A stretch of 64,000 bases of DNA from positions 1-64,000 of the forward strand of contig NZ_BMRF01000001.1 of assembly GCF_014648495.1 (NCBI RefSeq), written 5' to 3'. The notes under the pieces are model-generated. The model saw only the letters and a program-made list of their open reading frames with translations, ran no database searches and had not been told where the DNA came from. Below are positions 9,261-17,611 of this stretch, one piece after another; position 1 is the first letter of the stretch; each line of letters opens with the position of its first letter. The translations under genes were made by a program, and so were the position numbers. The DNA comes from Actinomadura cremea. Lineage in GTDB: Bacteria; Actinomycetota; Actinomycetes; Streptosporangiales; Streptosporangiaceae.

Positions 9261-10212
9261 TGCCCGTCATCGTCGGGGCGGCGGCCCTCGTCCTGGTGCT
9301 CGTCGCCGTTTTCGTCGCGGTCCTGAGCATGGTCCTGCCCAGCTCGTCCGCTGGGTGTACGCCACCACCCGGACGGGGGGCGGCCGCCGACATCCCGGCC
9401 GACTACCTGCGCCTTTACGTGCAGGCCGGGAACCGGGACGGGATCGGGTGGCACGTGCTGGCCGCCGTCGGCAAGGCCGAGTCCGACCACGGGCGCGGGC
9501 CCGGCTCGGGCATCCGTTCGGGGACCAATCACGCGGGCGCCGCCGGGCCCATGCAGTTCTGCTCAGCACCTGGGCGGCGTTCGGTGTCGACGGCAACGGT
9601 GACGATCGTAAGGACGTCTACGATCCCGCTGACGCGATCCCCGGCGCCGCTCGCTACCTCAAGCACAACGGCGCACCGGAGAAGATCCGCACGGCGCTGT
9701 TCGCCTACAACCGCTCCGACGCCTACGTCGAGAAGGTCCTGCGGCAAGCAGCCGTCTACGCCGAAGCAGGCTCGGCGGACGCCGCAGGCGAACAGGCGTG
9801 CCTCGGCGCGGGCGGGACCGTGGCTCCACCGACCGAGGCCGCCGCCGAGGCGCTCGCCTTCGCCCGCGCCCAGCTCGGCAAACCCTACGTCTGGGGCGCC
9901 GAAGGCCCCGGCGCGTTCGACTGCTCGGGGCTGACCTACGCCGCCTACCGCGCCGCCGCAATCACCATCCCGCGCGTGTCCGGCGACCAGTGGCGTCACG
10001 GGCACCGGGTCCCCCGAGGACGAGAGCAGCCAGGTGACCTGGTGTTCTTCGACTCCGGCCCCGGTTCCTCGCGCTCCAATCCCGGACACGTCGGCCTGGT
10101 CATCGCTCCGGGAAAGATGATCGCCGCCCCGCACTCCGGAACGGTCGTGCAGATCCAGTCCTACGAACGCGACACCCTTCTCGGCTTCACCCGCCCCACC
10201 GCCCACCGGTGA
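9260..10212 (+). pseudogene. NlpC/P60 cell-wall hydrolase with lytic transglycosylase-like domain, frameshifted
   Basis: Two frames encode one protein. The first, from the ATG at 9260, gives a membrane anchor and a lysozyme-like domain up to AGPMQF. The second resumes with LSTWAAFGVDGNGDDRKD and runs to 10212. The switch lies at 9557-9562, where TTCTG would read on correctly as TTCCTG, so one C appears to be missing. The C-terminal NlpC/P60 domain keeps FDCSGLTYAAY with the catalytic Cys, then GDLVFF and PGHVGLVI with the His, about 317 residues if repaired. Such two-domain hydrolases are VirB1-like and open peptidoglycan for secretion channels. It could be a true mutation or a sequencing error. 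Confidence 0.75.
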
Positions 10213-10305
10213 CCGACAGAGGCGACTCGGCGCGCCTTCTCTAATGCCGCCGTCTCGGAACACACACCCCACATCAGAGGGAACGAACGCGCGAAGGAGT
10301 ACACG

Positions 10306-10971
10306 GTGACCGACCGCCTCATCCGGCTGACGACCGCTCTCGCCGTGATCGCCGTCGCCACCGTGGCCGCAGTCATCTCCTACACCCACGCCCACGAGCT
10401 CGTCCGAGCCCACGGTGAAACCTGCGCCACCGCACGGCTGGTACCGCTCACCATCGACGGCCTCATCTGGGCCGCGTCCATGGTCATCCTGGACGCCAGC
10501 CGCCACCACCGACCGATCCCCGCCCTGGCCAAATGGAGCCTTGCCGCCGGAATCGTCGCGACCGTCGGAGCCAACGTGGCGCACGGCGCCGCCCACGGCC
10601 CCATCGGCGCCCTCGTCGGCGCCTGGCCGGCTCTGGCCCTGGTCGGGTCGTTCGAGCTGCTGATGACCCTTACCCGCACCGCCGTGTCCGGCGCCGCCTC
10701 GAAGCGCCAGTGCGCCGCATCGGAACCGCCCGAGCCTGCGAGCACCGAAGTGGAGCAACCGACGGACCAAGCAGTGGAGCCGACGGCGGAACAGACGGTG
10801 GAGCAGGTGCTGCTGGCCGAGTACCGGGCGAGCCTGCACGGGCCCGGCCGCCCCCTCTCCCAGCGCTACCTGGCCGAGAAACACGGACTCGACCGCCGCA
10901 AAGTCAAAAAGATCATCGCCGAGACCCGGCCTGCTTCAAACACTGCACCTACCCGCCACTTCGCTGAGTGA
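10306..10971 (+). CDS. DUF2637 membrane protein with C-terminal helix-turn-helix
   Basis: The GTG at 10306 gives 221 residues. Four hydrophobic helices (about 8-26, 44-62, 76-95 and 100-122) with the conserved LTIDGLIWAASMVILDASR segment match the DUF2637 (SpdB-like) family common on actinobacterial mobile elements. A Glu/Thr-rich linker follows. The C-terminal segment QRYLAEKHGLDRRKVKKII (about 184-205) looks like a DNA-binding helix-turn-helix of the kind seen in many of these proteins. The gene is separated from the hydrolase by 93 bases, so it may have its own start signals. SpdB-type proteins are implicated in plasmid spreading in streptomycetes. That role is inferred here. Confidence 0.72.
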   Translation: MTDRLIRLTTALAVIAVATVAAVISYTHAHELVRAHGETCATARLVPLTIDGLIWAASMVILDASRHHRPIPALAKWSLAAGIVATVGANVAHGAAHGPIGALVGAWPALALVGSFELLMTLTRTAVSGAASKRQCAASEPPEPASTEVEQPTDQAVEPTAEQTVEQVLLAEYRASLHGPGRPLSQRYLAEKHGLDRRKVKKIIAETRPASNTAPTRHFAE

Positions 10972-11019
10972 CATTCATGACCCGAATCGTAGTCATCCTT
11001 GTGAAACGGGGTCCTGTGA

Positions 11020-11622
11020 ACAACCGCCTCGCCGCCGTCGGCGGCGGCTTGGCCCGTCCGGTGATTTCGCCTCCGGTGCCCTCACCACTGCGCAGCCGGC
11101 TGCGGCCGTTCCGTCGCCTCCGGGCGAGTCGACCGCCCGCAGCCACCTCGCCGTCCTCACCCTCCGGCCGAGGGATCCGATGAGGGGTTACGACCTCGAG
11201 AAGGTTCCCGCACTGGATCGAGCACGGCGGCAACTGCGGCACCCGTGAGACGGTCCTCCAGCGCGACGGCGACAACGTCAATGTCGGCTCGGACTGCTAT
11301 CCGACGAGCGGCTCCTGGTGCAGCCACACGACGGCGCCACTTGGCCCCAGGCGTCCGACATCGACATCGACCACATGGTGGCGCTGGCCGAGGCGTGGCG
11401 GTCCGGGGCGTCGAGTTGGACGCCGTCCGCCGTCAGGGGGTCGCCAACGACCTGAGCAGTTCCCAGCTCTGGGCGGTCACCGACAACGTCAACCAGTCCA
11501 AGAGCGACCAGGACCCGGCCGAGTGGAAGCCGTCCCCCACGTCCTTCCACTGCGTGTACGCCCGGTCGTGGATCGAGGTGAAGTACCGCTACGGCCTCAC
11601 CGGCATGCTCAACCGCTGCTGA
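11020..11622 (+). pseudogene. Decayed secreted HNH (GmrSD-like) nuclease
   Basis: The stretch reads as a homologue of the intact nuclease at 43865-44488, but only by switching frame at least three times. In order, the readable pieces are FASGALTTAQPAAAVPSP plus RGYDLEKV, then HWIEHGGNCGTRETVLQRDG up to SGSW, then ASDIDIDHMVALAEAWRSGA, then ANDLSSSQLWAVTDNVNQ up to the stop at 11622. Breaks fall near 11200, 11320 and 11420. The last two pieces contain the His and Asn core of the family. No start with a good ribosome-binding site remains. It lies just downstream of the secretion operon. Confidence 0.78.
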
Positions 11623-11993
11623 CGTAGCGGGCACGCCGCCCCAAGATGCTGAGATCCCGCGTCATCAGCGCCAGCTCGGCGCCGTTCGTCCGATGTGGAC
11701 ACGGCGGTTCGTGCGGTGCAGTGGTCATGCATTAACCGTGGCCTCGGCACCGCACGACCGTCCCCTCAAACCGAACCTGTGGATAACTCCCGCAAGAACG
11801 ACCGACTCCCTCGCCAGGGCTCGCATGGGTTCAGCTCCGCCGCACGGCAGACGAGCGGGGACCGAACGCGAACGGAGGCCCGGCAACGGCTCCCGTGCCG
11901 TGCTCCTGGCACGGTTGAGCGCATCTTCGGGATGAGGCCACTACAGGGATCATGGCAGGTTCCCGGTGTCTGACCATGCCGGAACACAGCGAG
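11623..11993. other. Intergenic region, nothing recognised
   Basis: No convincing gene is present between the nuclease pseudogene and the terminator that closes the leftward cluster. Short open frames on both strands lack ribosome-binding sites and family signatures. Confidence 0.5.
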
Positions 11994-12031
11994 CGCCCGG
12001 GGCGGCGGCCGTCGGGCCGCCGCCCCGGGCG
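11994..12031 (-). terminator. Perfect 15-bp stem-loop closing the leftward cluster
   Basis: CGCCCGGGGCGGCGG (11994-12008) and its exact reverse complement (12017-12031) enclose an 8-base loop. It lies about 60 bases past the stop of the 95-residue minus-strand gene. No T-run follows, as is usual for actinobacterial terminators. Confidence 0.7.
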
Positions 12032-12088
12032 TCATCATCGGTTCCTTCGGCGGCCAGAGCGCGCCGTTCGCGCCCTAGCCGCCGAAGG

Positions 12089-12376
12089 TCACCTGATCGG
12101 ATGGTTGTGGATGAACACCGAGCCGTCGGCCAGGACCTCCAGGCGGCGCGTGTCGCCGTCCACCACCTCCTGGGCGACCTTCCACGTCCTCGGATCGGCT
12201 CTGCGCACCGACACCGGGCCGCTCCGGCCGGACGCGCGCCGAGGCGGCGCCGCCTTCGCGTCCCCGGATCGACCGCCGCGCCGGTCCGGCTCGGGGAGCT
12301 TGCCGGGCTCGACGGTGGCGTTACCGAAGTTGAGGCGGAGCAGGTCGTACAGGTCGGGCCTGGACTTTCCAGTCAT
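12089..12376 (-). CDS. Small hypothetical protein, last gene of the AAA/VWA cluster
   Basis: The likely start is the ATG at 12376 (MTGKSRPDLYDLLRLNFGNA), preceded on the minus strand by AAGGGG, giving 95 residues. The middle is basic and low-complexity. The C-terminal half (WKVAQEVVDGDTRRLEVLAD followed by GSVFIHNHPIR) looks like a small folded beta-rich unit. I do not recognise the family. Strong hairpins on either side suggest that it is an independently bounded transcription unit at the end of the leftward cluster. Confidence 0.55.
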   Translation of the reverse strand: MTGKSRPDLYDLLRLNFGNATVEPGKLPEPDRRGGRSGDAKAAPPRRASGRSGPVSVRRADPRTWKVAQEVVDGDTRRLEVLADGSVFIHNHPIR

Positions 12377-12658
12377 TGTTCCCCTTAGAAGGTCGTTCGA
12401 GATGGTGAGACGCCACCGGATGGACGGTCGGCGACGTCGGCGGGCTGGCCGGTCACCGGGCCGGTGCGTTTGGTGCGGTGCGCCGGTCCGGGGCGGGGTC
12501 GGAGCCGATGCTGCGGCGCATGACACGGTTCGGTGTCATGGAGACCGTGCGCGTGCGACTTCGGCCAGGCGTACGCCTCGGCGCCACCCCAGGTACTTCG
12601 CTCCACCGAGGACCTCCCTCGTGATCATGGCCCGGTGTGCGGTCCGGTTCGGGATGGA

Positions 12659-12695
12659 CACCCGGTAGCGGCCGTGAACGGGCCGCTACCGGGTG
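12659..12695 (-). terminator. Perfect 15-bp stem-loop after the ribbon-helix-helix-like gene
   Basis: CACCCGGTAGCGGCC (12659-12673) pairs exactly with 12681-12695 across a 7-base loop. It lies 15 bases beyond the minus-strand stop at 12710. The interval from 12377 to 12709 holds no other recognisable feature. Confidence 0.7.
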
Positions 12696-12709
12696 CACGC
12701 CATCACGCG

Positions 12710-12928
12710 TTACGGCGTGCGCGGGTCGACGGTGCCGGTGCGGTCAGGCGGCGCCTGGGCATCGGTGGCGCCGTTCCCGTCGGGGTCCCCATTGCGGTCG
12801 CTGCCGGGGTCGCTGCCGGGGTCGAGGTTGAGGATCCGGCGCAGGACGTCATTGTGTGTCTCGCCTGCGCGTGTTTGAGCCTCCAACCAGGCGCGTACCT
12901 CTTTGTCGATGTGGATGATCCGGGTCAT
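12710..12928 (-). CDS. Small ribbon-helix-helix/SeqA-N-like DNA-binding protein
   Basis: This 72-residue product starts MTRIIHIDKEVRAWLEAQTR and continues with AGETHNDVLRRILNL. A short beta strand followed by two helices, with a G-E-x-x-x-D-V-L-R-R pattern, is the layout of the SeqA N-terminal domain and other ribbon-helix-helix repressors. The remaining residues are an acidic Pro/Asp/Gly tail containing DPGSDPGSD. On the minus strand AAAGGA precedes the ATG. In this cluster it could be the local regulator. The DNA-binding call comes from pattern only. Confidence 0.6.
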   Translation of the reverse strand: MTRIIHIDKEVRAWLEAQTRAGETHNDVLRRILNLDPGSDPGSDRNGDPDGNGATDAQAPPDRTGTVDPRTP

Positions 12929-13055
12929 CTGATGTTCCTTTCGATCATGCGGCGTGGCCTGCTCATGGCGCGCCGCTCGGTGGTGGTTGAGTCCGGGGTT
13001 GGGGGCGGTGCCCGCGCCCGCTCCGGGCCCTCCCGTGGGCGGGCGAGGCGGCCGG

Positions 13056-13361
13056 TCACTCGGCGCAGGCGGGTAGGTCGCCCAGGTCGCCGTGCAGGAT
13101 CGTCATCGCCCGGGCGTACCGTTCGAATTCGGCGGGTTCGCCTGTGGCCAGGTGCCGCAGGCAGATCTCGGTGGCGGCGTCCAGCGCCTTGTCCAGCGGC
13201 ACGCCCTTGGTCCGGTGGACGTGCTCGGCGGCGGCAGCGACGGCGATGTTGATGCGATCGACGATCCGCTGGGCCGCAGCGCGGACGGCGGGCATCTGCT
13301 CGGGGGCGACGTCTTTGAGGAGCTGGTCGCGCAGGGTCGTGGTGCGGTTCGGCGTCACCAT
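13056..13361 (-). CDS. Hypothetical alpha-helical protein in the AAA/VWA cluster
   Basis: 101 residues, starting MVTPNRTTTLRDQLLKDV with an AAAGGAA sequence upstream. It is predicted to be largely helical, rich in Ala and Glu, with EICLRHLATGEPAEFERYAR toward the end. No family was recognised. Its third-position GC is that of a coding gene, and it keeps the orientation and spacing of its neighbours, which supports a real gene. A weak inverted repeat (13015-13021 with 13039-13045) follows its stop. Confidence 0.6.
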   Translation of the reverse strand: MVTPNRTTTLRDQLLKDVAPEQMPAVRAAAQRIVDRINIAVAAAAEHVHRTKGVPLDKALDAATEICLRHLATGEPAEFERYARAMTILHGDLGDLPACAE

Positions 13362-13419
13362 CGGGAAGTTCCTTTCGTGGACGTGTGGGCCGCCTGTCGG
13401 TTCGGGTTCCGGACGGGGC

Positions 13420-13451
13420 GCCCGGTACGACCCGTAAGGGCCGTACCGGGC
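13420..13451 (-). terminator. Stem-loop after the VWA gene
   Basis: GCCCGGTACG (13420-13429) pairs exactly with 13442-13451, and an inner CCC/GGG pair extends the stem around a GTAA loop. It lies 10 bases past the minus-strand stop at 13461. Confidence 0.65.
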
Positions 13452-13460
13452 ACCGGTCGG

Positions 13461-15305
13461 TCAGGCGTTGCGCAGGGCGCGGGCTGCGGCGGTGCCGATG
13501 GTGTCGGCGGCCTGGGCGGGGTCGGGCAGGACCGCCACGTGGGCGCCGTCCATCGGGTCGTCGTCTTCGGACGGGGCGAGCCACAGCACCGCGCACCCGG
13601 CGGCGGTGAGGCGGTCGATGCGCTTCTGCCCGTCGGCGGGTTGCTTGCCTTTGAAAACGCCGTCGGAGACGACCACCAGAAGGCGGGCGGCGCCCGGACG
13701 CGTCAACTCCAGGGCGGCGTCGAGGGCGTCGACGGCCTCGACGAAGTCTTCGCGTGAGTCGTTGGCCTCGAAGGTCGAGACACCCGCCGGTCTCTGCCCA
13801 GGACGGGTGACCGGGCGGACGCTCGCCCCGAAGATGACCGTGGCCGAGTCGGCGTCGGGGACATGCGCGGCGGCGCTGGCGATGATCCACGCGGCCGACG
13901 CGACCGGATCGGCGAACGCCTTCATCGAGCCGGACACGTCGCAGGCGATGCCGATGCGCAGCGGCGGCGCGGGCACGTGGCGGCGGGTCGTTTGGGTGAA
14001 CGGTTCGGCGGTCGGGACGGCACCGGCGGCGCGCTGGGCGTCGGCGGCCAGCGCGCCGCGCATGCTGAGCCGTCCGGGCGGTGTGGGCGAGGTGCGCACG
14101 GTGGTGACCCGGTCGCGGTGCGCGGCGGACCGCAACCGCCGCGCCAACTGCCGGGCGGCGGCCTTCTCGTCCGCGCGCGGCGGGCGGGTACCGGTGATCG
14201 CGGTAACGCCCCAGCGTCCGCCGTCGATGCGGCTGGCCGCGAACACCCGCCCGGCGGCCTTCCTAGCGTTTTCCCGCGCCTCCCGCTCACGGCGCCGCTC
14301 CTCACTTTTACCCGTGGCAGAACCCGACCCGCCGGTCGACGCGGCGGCGGTGGTGGACTCAACGGCGGTGAGGGCCGTGCCGATCGCCTTGGCCAGCGCA
14401 GACGAGGTACCCGAACCGTCGGAGGCGTCCGGGGTGGGTGCGGGCTGGTCGGGGTCGGTGCCGATGATTCGGCACCACCGCCGTCCGAGGTCCAGCATCG
14501 CCTCGGCGTCGGTGTCGTCGGTGGCGAAGGCGATGTGCCACAGCGCGGCCAACGCGCTCAGCCGGGTCGGTCCGAGCACGTCGAGGATGGTGGCGCGCAA
14601 CGTGTCGGTTTCGGTGCCGGTGAGGATTGCGGCGTCGGTGCGGGCCAGCAGCAGCGCGGCGGCGCGTCCGGCGTTCCACGGCGTCATCGGCGCCGACAGC
14701 GCCCCGGACGGAACAGTGGACGGGGCGGTGGACGGCGGCGGGGGTGTGGTGTGCGGTGTGGTGAAGTCGGCCAGAATGAGATGGACGGCGGCGGCGCGCA
14801 GCCAGGGACGGTCGGCGGGGCGGCGGCGCAACTGCGCCGCCTCGATGCGCGACTCTTCCAGCGCCATGGCCGCGTCGGTGGCGGCGGCGGGTGCGCCGTC
14901 GGGAACGTTCCAGCGGGTGTGGGTGGCGTGTGCCGCCTCGTGTACCAGCACGCCCCACAGCGCCGGGTAGCGTTTCCGGTCGGCGGGAAGGGTCGGGTCA
15001 CACGAACCGGGCGGCGGGTCGAGGTGACTTCCGTCGAGTTCGATGGTGGCGAGTGCGGGCATGAAGCAGCCCGGTGCGCCCTGCCCGAGGCCAGGTGCGC
15101 ACTTGACGGCGAGGTCTTCGCGGTCGGTGAGGTCGGTGACGGCGTCGGTGAACGCCGCCGACAGCCTCAACCACGCACCGCGCGAAGCCCGCACCGGCGC
15201 CGATGTGGGCGCGGTGGGTGCGGCGCCTGATGCCGGGACGGTTCCGGGAGCGGCAGTAGTGGACGGTGCGGCGGGCGCGGGTACTGGGACAACGTGAGCG
15301 ACCAT
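13461..15305 (-). CDS. VWA-domain protein with an HExxH metallopeptidase-like motif (CobT-like partner of the AAA ATPase)
   Basis: The ATG at 15305 is chosen because AGGAGG sits eight bases upstream; a GTG at 15383 would add 26 low-complexity residues. The 614-residue protein has a Pro/Ala-rich N-terminus. GVLVHEAAHATHTRW (His 122, Glu 123, His 126) comes next, then an acidic EESRIE segment about 25 residues on that could supply a third metal ligand. A low-complexity middle follows. The C-terminal VWA domain has a complete MIDAS start, ACDVSGSM, and ends VLWLAP. VWA proteins pair with MoxR/CobS AAA ATPases as chaperone or metal-insertion machines, and the AAA gene lies directly upstream. Protease activity is inferred from the motif only. 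Confidence 0.75.
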   Translation of the reverse strand: MVAHVVPVPAPAAPSTTAAPGTVPASGAAPTAPTSAPVRASRGAWLRLSAAFTDAVTDLTDREDLAVKCAPGLGQGAPGCFMPALATIELDGSHLDPPPGSCDPTLPADRKRYPALWGVLVHEAAHATHTRWNVPDGAPAAATDAAMALEESRIEAAQLRRRPADRPWLRAAAVHLILADFTTPHTTPPPPSTAPSTVPSGALSAPMTPWNAGRAAALLLARTDAAILTGTETDTLRATILDVLGPTRLSALAALWHIAFATDDTDAEAMLDLGRRWCRIIGTDPDQPAPTPDASDGSGTSSALAKAIGTALTAVESTTAAASTGGSGSATGKSEERRREREARENARKAAGRVFAASRIDGGRWGVTAITGTRPPRADEKAAARQLARRLRSAAHRDRVTTVRTSPTPPGRLSMRGALAADAQRAAGAVPTAEPFTQTTRRHVPAPPLRIGIACDVSGSMKAFADPVASAAWIIASAAAHVPDADSATVIFGASVRPVTRPGQRPAGVSTFEANDSREDFVEAVDALDAALELTRPGAARLLVVVSDGVFKGKQPADGQKRIDRLTAAGCAVLWLAPSEDDDPMDGAHVAVLPDPAQAADTIGTAAARALRNA

Positions 15306-15379
15306 GAGCGGTGCCTCCTGCGTACGGATAGCGGGCGGTTCCCGGAAACGGGGGCGGGGGGTACGGGGGGCGGCGCGGG

Positions 15380-16630
15380 TCACATCTGAGCGCCCAACGC
15401 CAGGGGTGACACCGCGCGTCCGTACACCGACGACACGACCTCGGCGACCACGTCGCGGTCTTCTTCGGGCGCAACGCCGAGAAGGTTGGACACCGCCGCG
15501 TCCGTGCCGAGGACACCGGCGATCTTGTGGAAGTTGATCAGTTCGCGCAGTTGCGGCGCCCAGGCGATCTCCCCTGACCGGACGCGGCGGGAAAGGTTGC
15601 GCGCGACCTTCACGGCGCGGGCGTCGATGTCGAGCGTGCGGGCCAGGTCATAGTCGGTCGACACCCGGATCTGAGCCGCGAACCGGGACGCCAGCGCCTC
15701 GGTCAGCACCGCGCCGTGAACCCCGGGGTTGTGCCCGGCGACCACGTAGAACCCCTCGGCGGCGGTGATCGTCTCGCCCTTGTGCGCCTTGACGGTGATC
15801 TGACGGCGCCCGTCCATGGCCGGATACACCACGGCCAGCACCTTCGGCGAGATGAGCGTGGCGTCATCGATGAGCAGGGCGCGGCCCTCGGTCATCGCGG
15901 TCACCAGCGGCCCGTAGACGAACTCGTAGCCGCCGCCGGGCGCCTGGGTGTACTCACCGACGAAATCGGCGACGGCGGTGTCACCGTCCCCGGCCACCGT
16001 GATCAGGTCCGGGAATGCTGCCTCGACCAGGGATGTCTTCCCGGTCCCCGGTGGCCCGTACAGCATCGCGGGAATGGACGCGTCTCGTAGCCGCTGCAGC
16101 GCGGCGACGTCGGGAAGGTCGGCGAGTCTGCGCGGGTGGTAGGTCTGGCCGTTCGGCCGCACCACCGCCTTTCCCATCCCCGGTGCCGGTGTCGGGGTGG
16201 CCGGACGGGACGTCGCCGTAGCGGCGGGCGCGGGCGCGGGGGTGCGGGACGGCGCCGACCGCGCGCCCGCACCCCCGCCACCGCGACCGGTCCCGCCGGT
16301 GCGTGTGGCGCCGTCGGTGACGGCGTCGGCGGTGGTGGCGGTGGCGCGGTAGCGACGCGGCGCCGTCATCACCTGTTCGGCCTGTCCCCGGTCGGTCAGC
16401 ACCGACAGCGCGTTACCGACCGCACCGGATGACCGGCCCAGAACCCGGGCGATCTCCCCCGGTGTGGACGCGGTGCCCGGTGCGGTGGCCAGGTGAGCGG
16501 CGACGCGCCGCCGCAACTCACCCGGCGCCAGACGGCCACCGGACGGCGCCGGAACCGGCACGGGCGCGCCCGCCGGAGCGGTAGTCCGTGCGGCGGTCGG
16601 GGCGGGGTTGGTGGTGGGTGCGGTGGTCAT
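15380..16630 (-). CDS. MoxR/CobS-like AAA+ ATPase with N-terminal winged helix
   Basis: 416 residues, with an ATG at 16630 preceded by AGGAGAGAAC. Residues 36-95 form a winged helix (STPGEIARVLGRSSGAVGNA) that closely resembles the C-terminal domain of the next gene upstream. A Gly/Ala/Pro linker follows. The AAA+ core starts near 155, with Walker A YGPPGTGKTS at 191-200 and Walker B ALLIDDATLI around 251-260. The sensor-1-like segment VVAGHNPG and the arginine-rich EALASRFAAQIRV come after. Members remodel partner proteins with a VWA subunit, here the adjoining gene. The second acidic residue of Walker B is Asp rather than the usual Glu, as occurs in some MoxR relatives. Confidence 0.8.
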   Translation of the reverse strand: MTTAPTTNPAPTAARTTAPAGAPVPVPAPSGGRLAPGELRRRVAAHLATAPGTASTPGEIARVLGRSSGAVGNALSVLTDRGQAEQVMTAPRRYRATATTADAVTDGATRTGGTGRGGGGAGARSAPSRTPAPAPAATATSRPATPTPAPGMGKAVVRPNGQTYHPRRLADLPDVAALQRLRDASIPAMLYGPPGTGKTSLVEAAFPDLITVAGDGDTAVADFVGEYTQAPGGGYEFVYGPLVTAMTEGRALLIDDATLISPKVLAVVYPAMDGRRQITVKAHKGETITAAEGFYVVAGHNPGVHGAVLTEALASRFAAQIRVSTDYDLARTLDIDARAVKVARNLSRRVRSGEIAWAPQLRELINFHKIAGVLGTDAAVSNLLGVAPEEDRDVVAEVVSSVYGRAVSPLALGAQM

Positions 16631-16657
16631 GTTCTCTCCTATGAGGTGGGGGGGTTG

Positions 16658-16689
16658 CCGGGGGCGGGCGGTGACGGCGCCCGCCCCGG
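16658..16689 (-). terminator. GC-rich hairpin between the winged-helix and AAA genes
   Basis: 16658-16670 and 16678-16689 pair over 12 bases with one bulged G and a 7-base loop. It lies 20 bases after the minus-strand stop at 16712 and just ahead of the AAA gene's ribosome-binding site, so it could attenuate read-through into that gene. Confidence 0.55.
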
Positions 16690-16711
16690 GATCACGGCGA
16701 CGGACGGACGG

Positions 16712-17611
16712 TCAGCGGGCGGCGGTGGTGAAGCGGCGCGGGCGGTCGCACACCAGCTCGGCCTCACCGGCCTCGGCGAGCCGGTCCAGGGCGTTGGACA
16801 CCGCACCGGCCGAATGCCCGATCACCTTCGCGATCTCATGCGGCGTGAACTCCTTCTCGGGGTGCGCGGTCAGGTGGGCGGCGACCTTCGCGCGCATCTC
16901 ACCCGGCGCCGAACGCGGCTGCCCCAAACCGGTGCGCGGGCGCCCGACCGCCGCCGCGCGCACCAGCCGCCGCGCCTTCCCCGACCCGCTGTAGACACCC
17001 TCGACCGCCGCCATGGCGCCCGCACCGTCCCCGCCGTCCAAGGCCTCCAGCGCCGCCGTGACCGCCGCGCTCATCGAGGTGAGCGCGGCACGCGCCTCGG
17101 CGACCGCCGCCGCGTCCATGCCCACATCACCGGTGCTCGCCGAATCTCCGGTACAGGTCGCGTCAGCACCAGAGGTGTCCGTCGCGGGGGCGTCCGTCGC
17201 GGGGGCGTCCGGGTCGGCAGGCGTGGGGTTTGGCTCCTCGGTGGCGGGCGCGGTGTCGGCGGTTCCGGCGGACGCGTCGGTGCCGGTGCCAGGGTCGGCG
17301 GAGTCGGGGGCGACGGCGGTCCATGCGTCGGGGAGCCGCTTACCGCCGTCCCGCCCGCCGCGCTCCCGGACCGCGCGGCCCTCACCCTCCAGGTGCGCCA
17401 GCGTCCGCGCGGCAAGCGACTTGCTGACAGCCGCCCCCACCGCGATCGCGGCGACGGTCGCGCCCGGATTCGCCGTCAACGCGTCCCACACCGCCCCAGC
17501 CGCGCCCGACGGGCGCGCCCCTACCGCGACACCGGCGGCGCCGTCCAGGGCGTTCTGCGTCCCGGTGGCGCCGTTCCCGGCGGTGGTGTTCGTGGTGTTC
17601 TTCGCGGCCAT
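16712..17611 (-). CDS. Winged-helix protein paired with the AAA/VWA genes
   Basis: The ATG at 17611 has GGGGAGA upstream, giving 299 residues. The N-terminal third has a helix-turn-helix-like stretch (AVWDALTANPGATVAAIAVG). A long Asp/Thr/Pro/Ala-rich spacer and a helical segment (ARAALTSMSAAVTAALEAL) follow. The C-terminal winged helix, about 240-297, reads TPHEIAKVIGHSAGAVSNAL. This last domain is clearly paralogous to the winged helix at the N-terminus of the AAA ATPase encoded next. It is probably a DNA-binding or adaptor subunit of the same system and the first gene of the leftward cluster. Confidence 0.65.
   Translation of the reverse strand: MAAKNTTNTTAGNGATGTQNALDGAAGVAVGARPSGAAGAVWDALTANPGATVAAIAVGAAVSKSLAARTLAHLEGEGRAVRERGGRDGGKRLPDAWTAVAPDSADPGTGTDASAGTADTAPATEEPNPTPADPDAPATDAPATDTSGADATCTGDSASTGDVGMDAAAVAEARAALTSMSAAVTAALEALDGGDGAGAMAAVEGVYSGSGKARRLVRAAAVGRPRTGLGQPRSAPGEMRAKVAAHLTAHPEKEFTPHEIAKVIGHSAGAVSNALDRLAEAGEAELVCDRPRRFTTAAR

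Noticed and set aside
10968-11183. Short frame overlapping the DUF2637 stop
   Set aside because: Another frame of the same stretch aligns with the N-terminal region of the HNH nuclease, so the region belongs to that pseudogene.
13468-14970. 500-codon plus-strand frame over the VWA gene
   Set aside because: No recognisable domains, and the minus strand carries HExxH and MIDAS motifs plus a strong ribosome-binding site.
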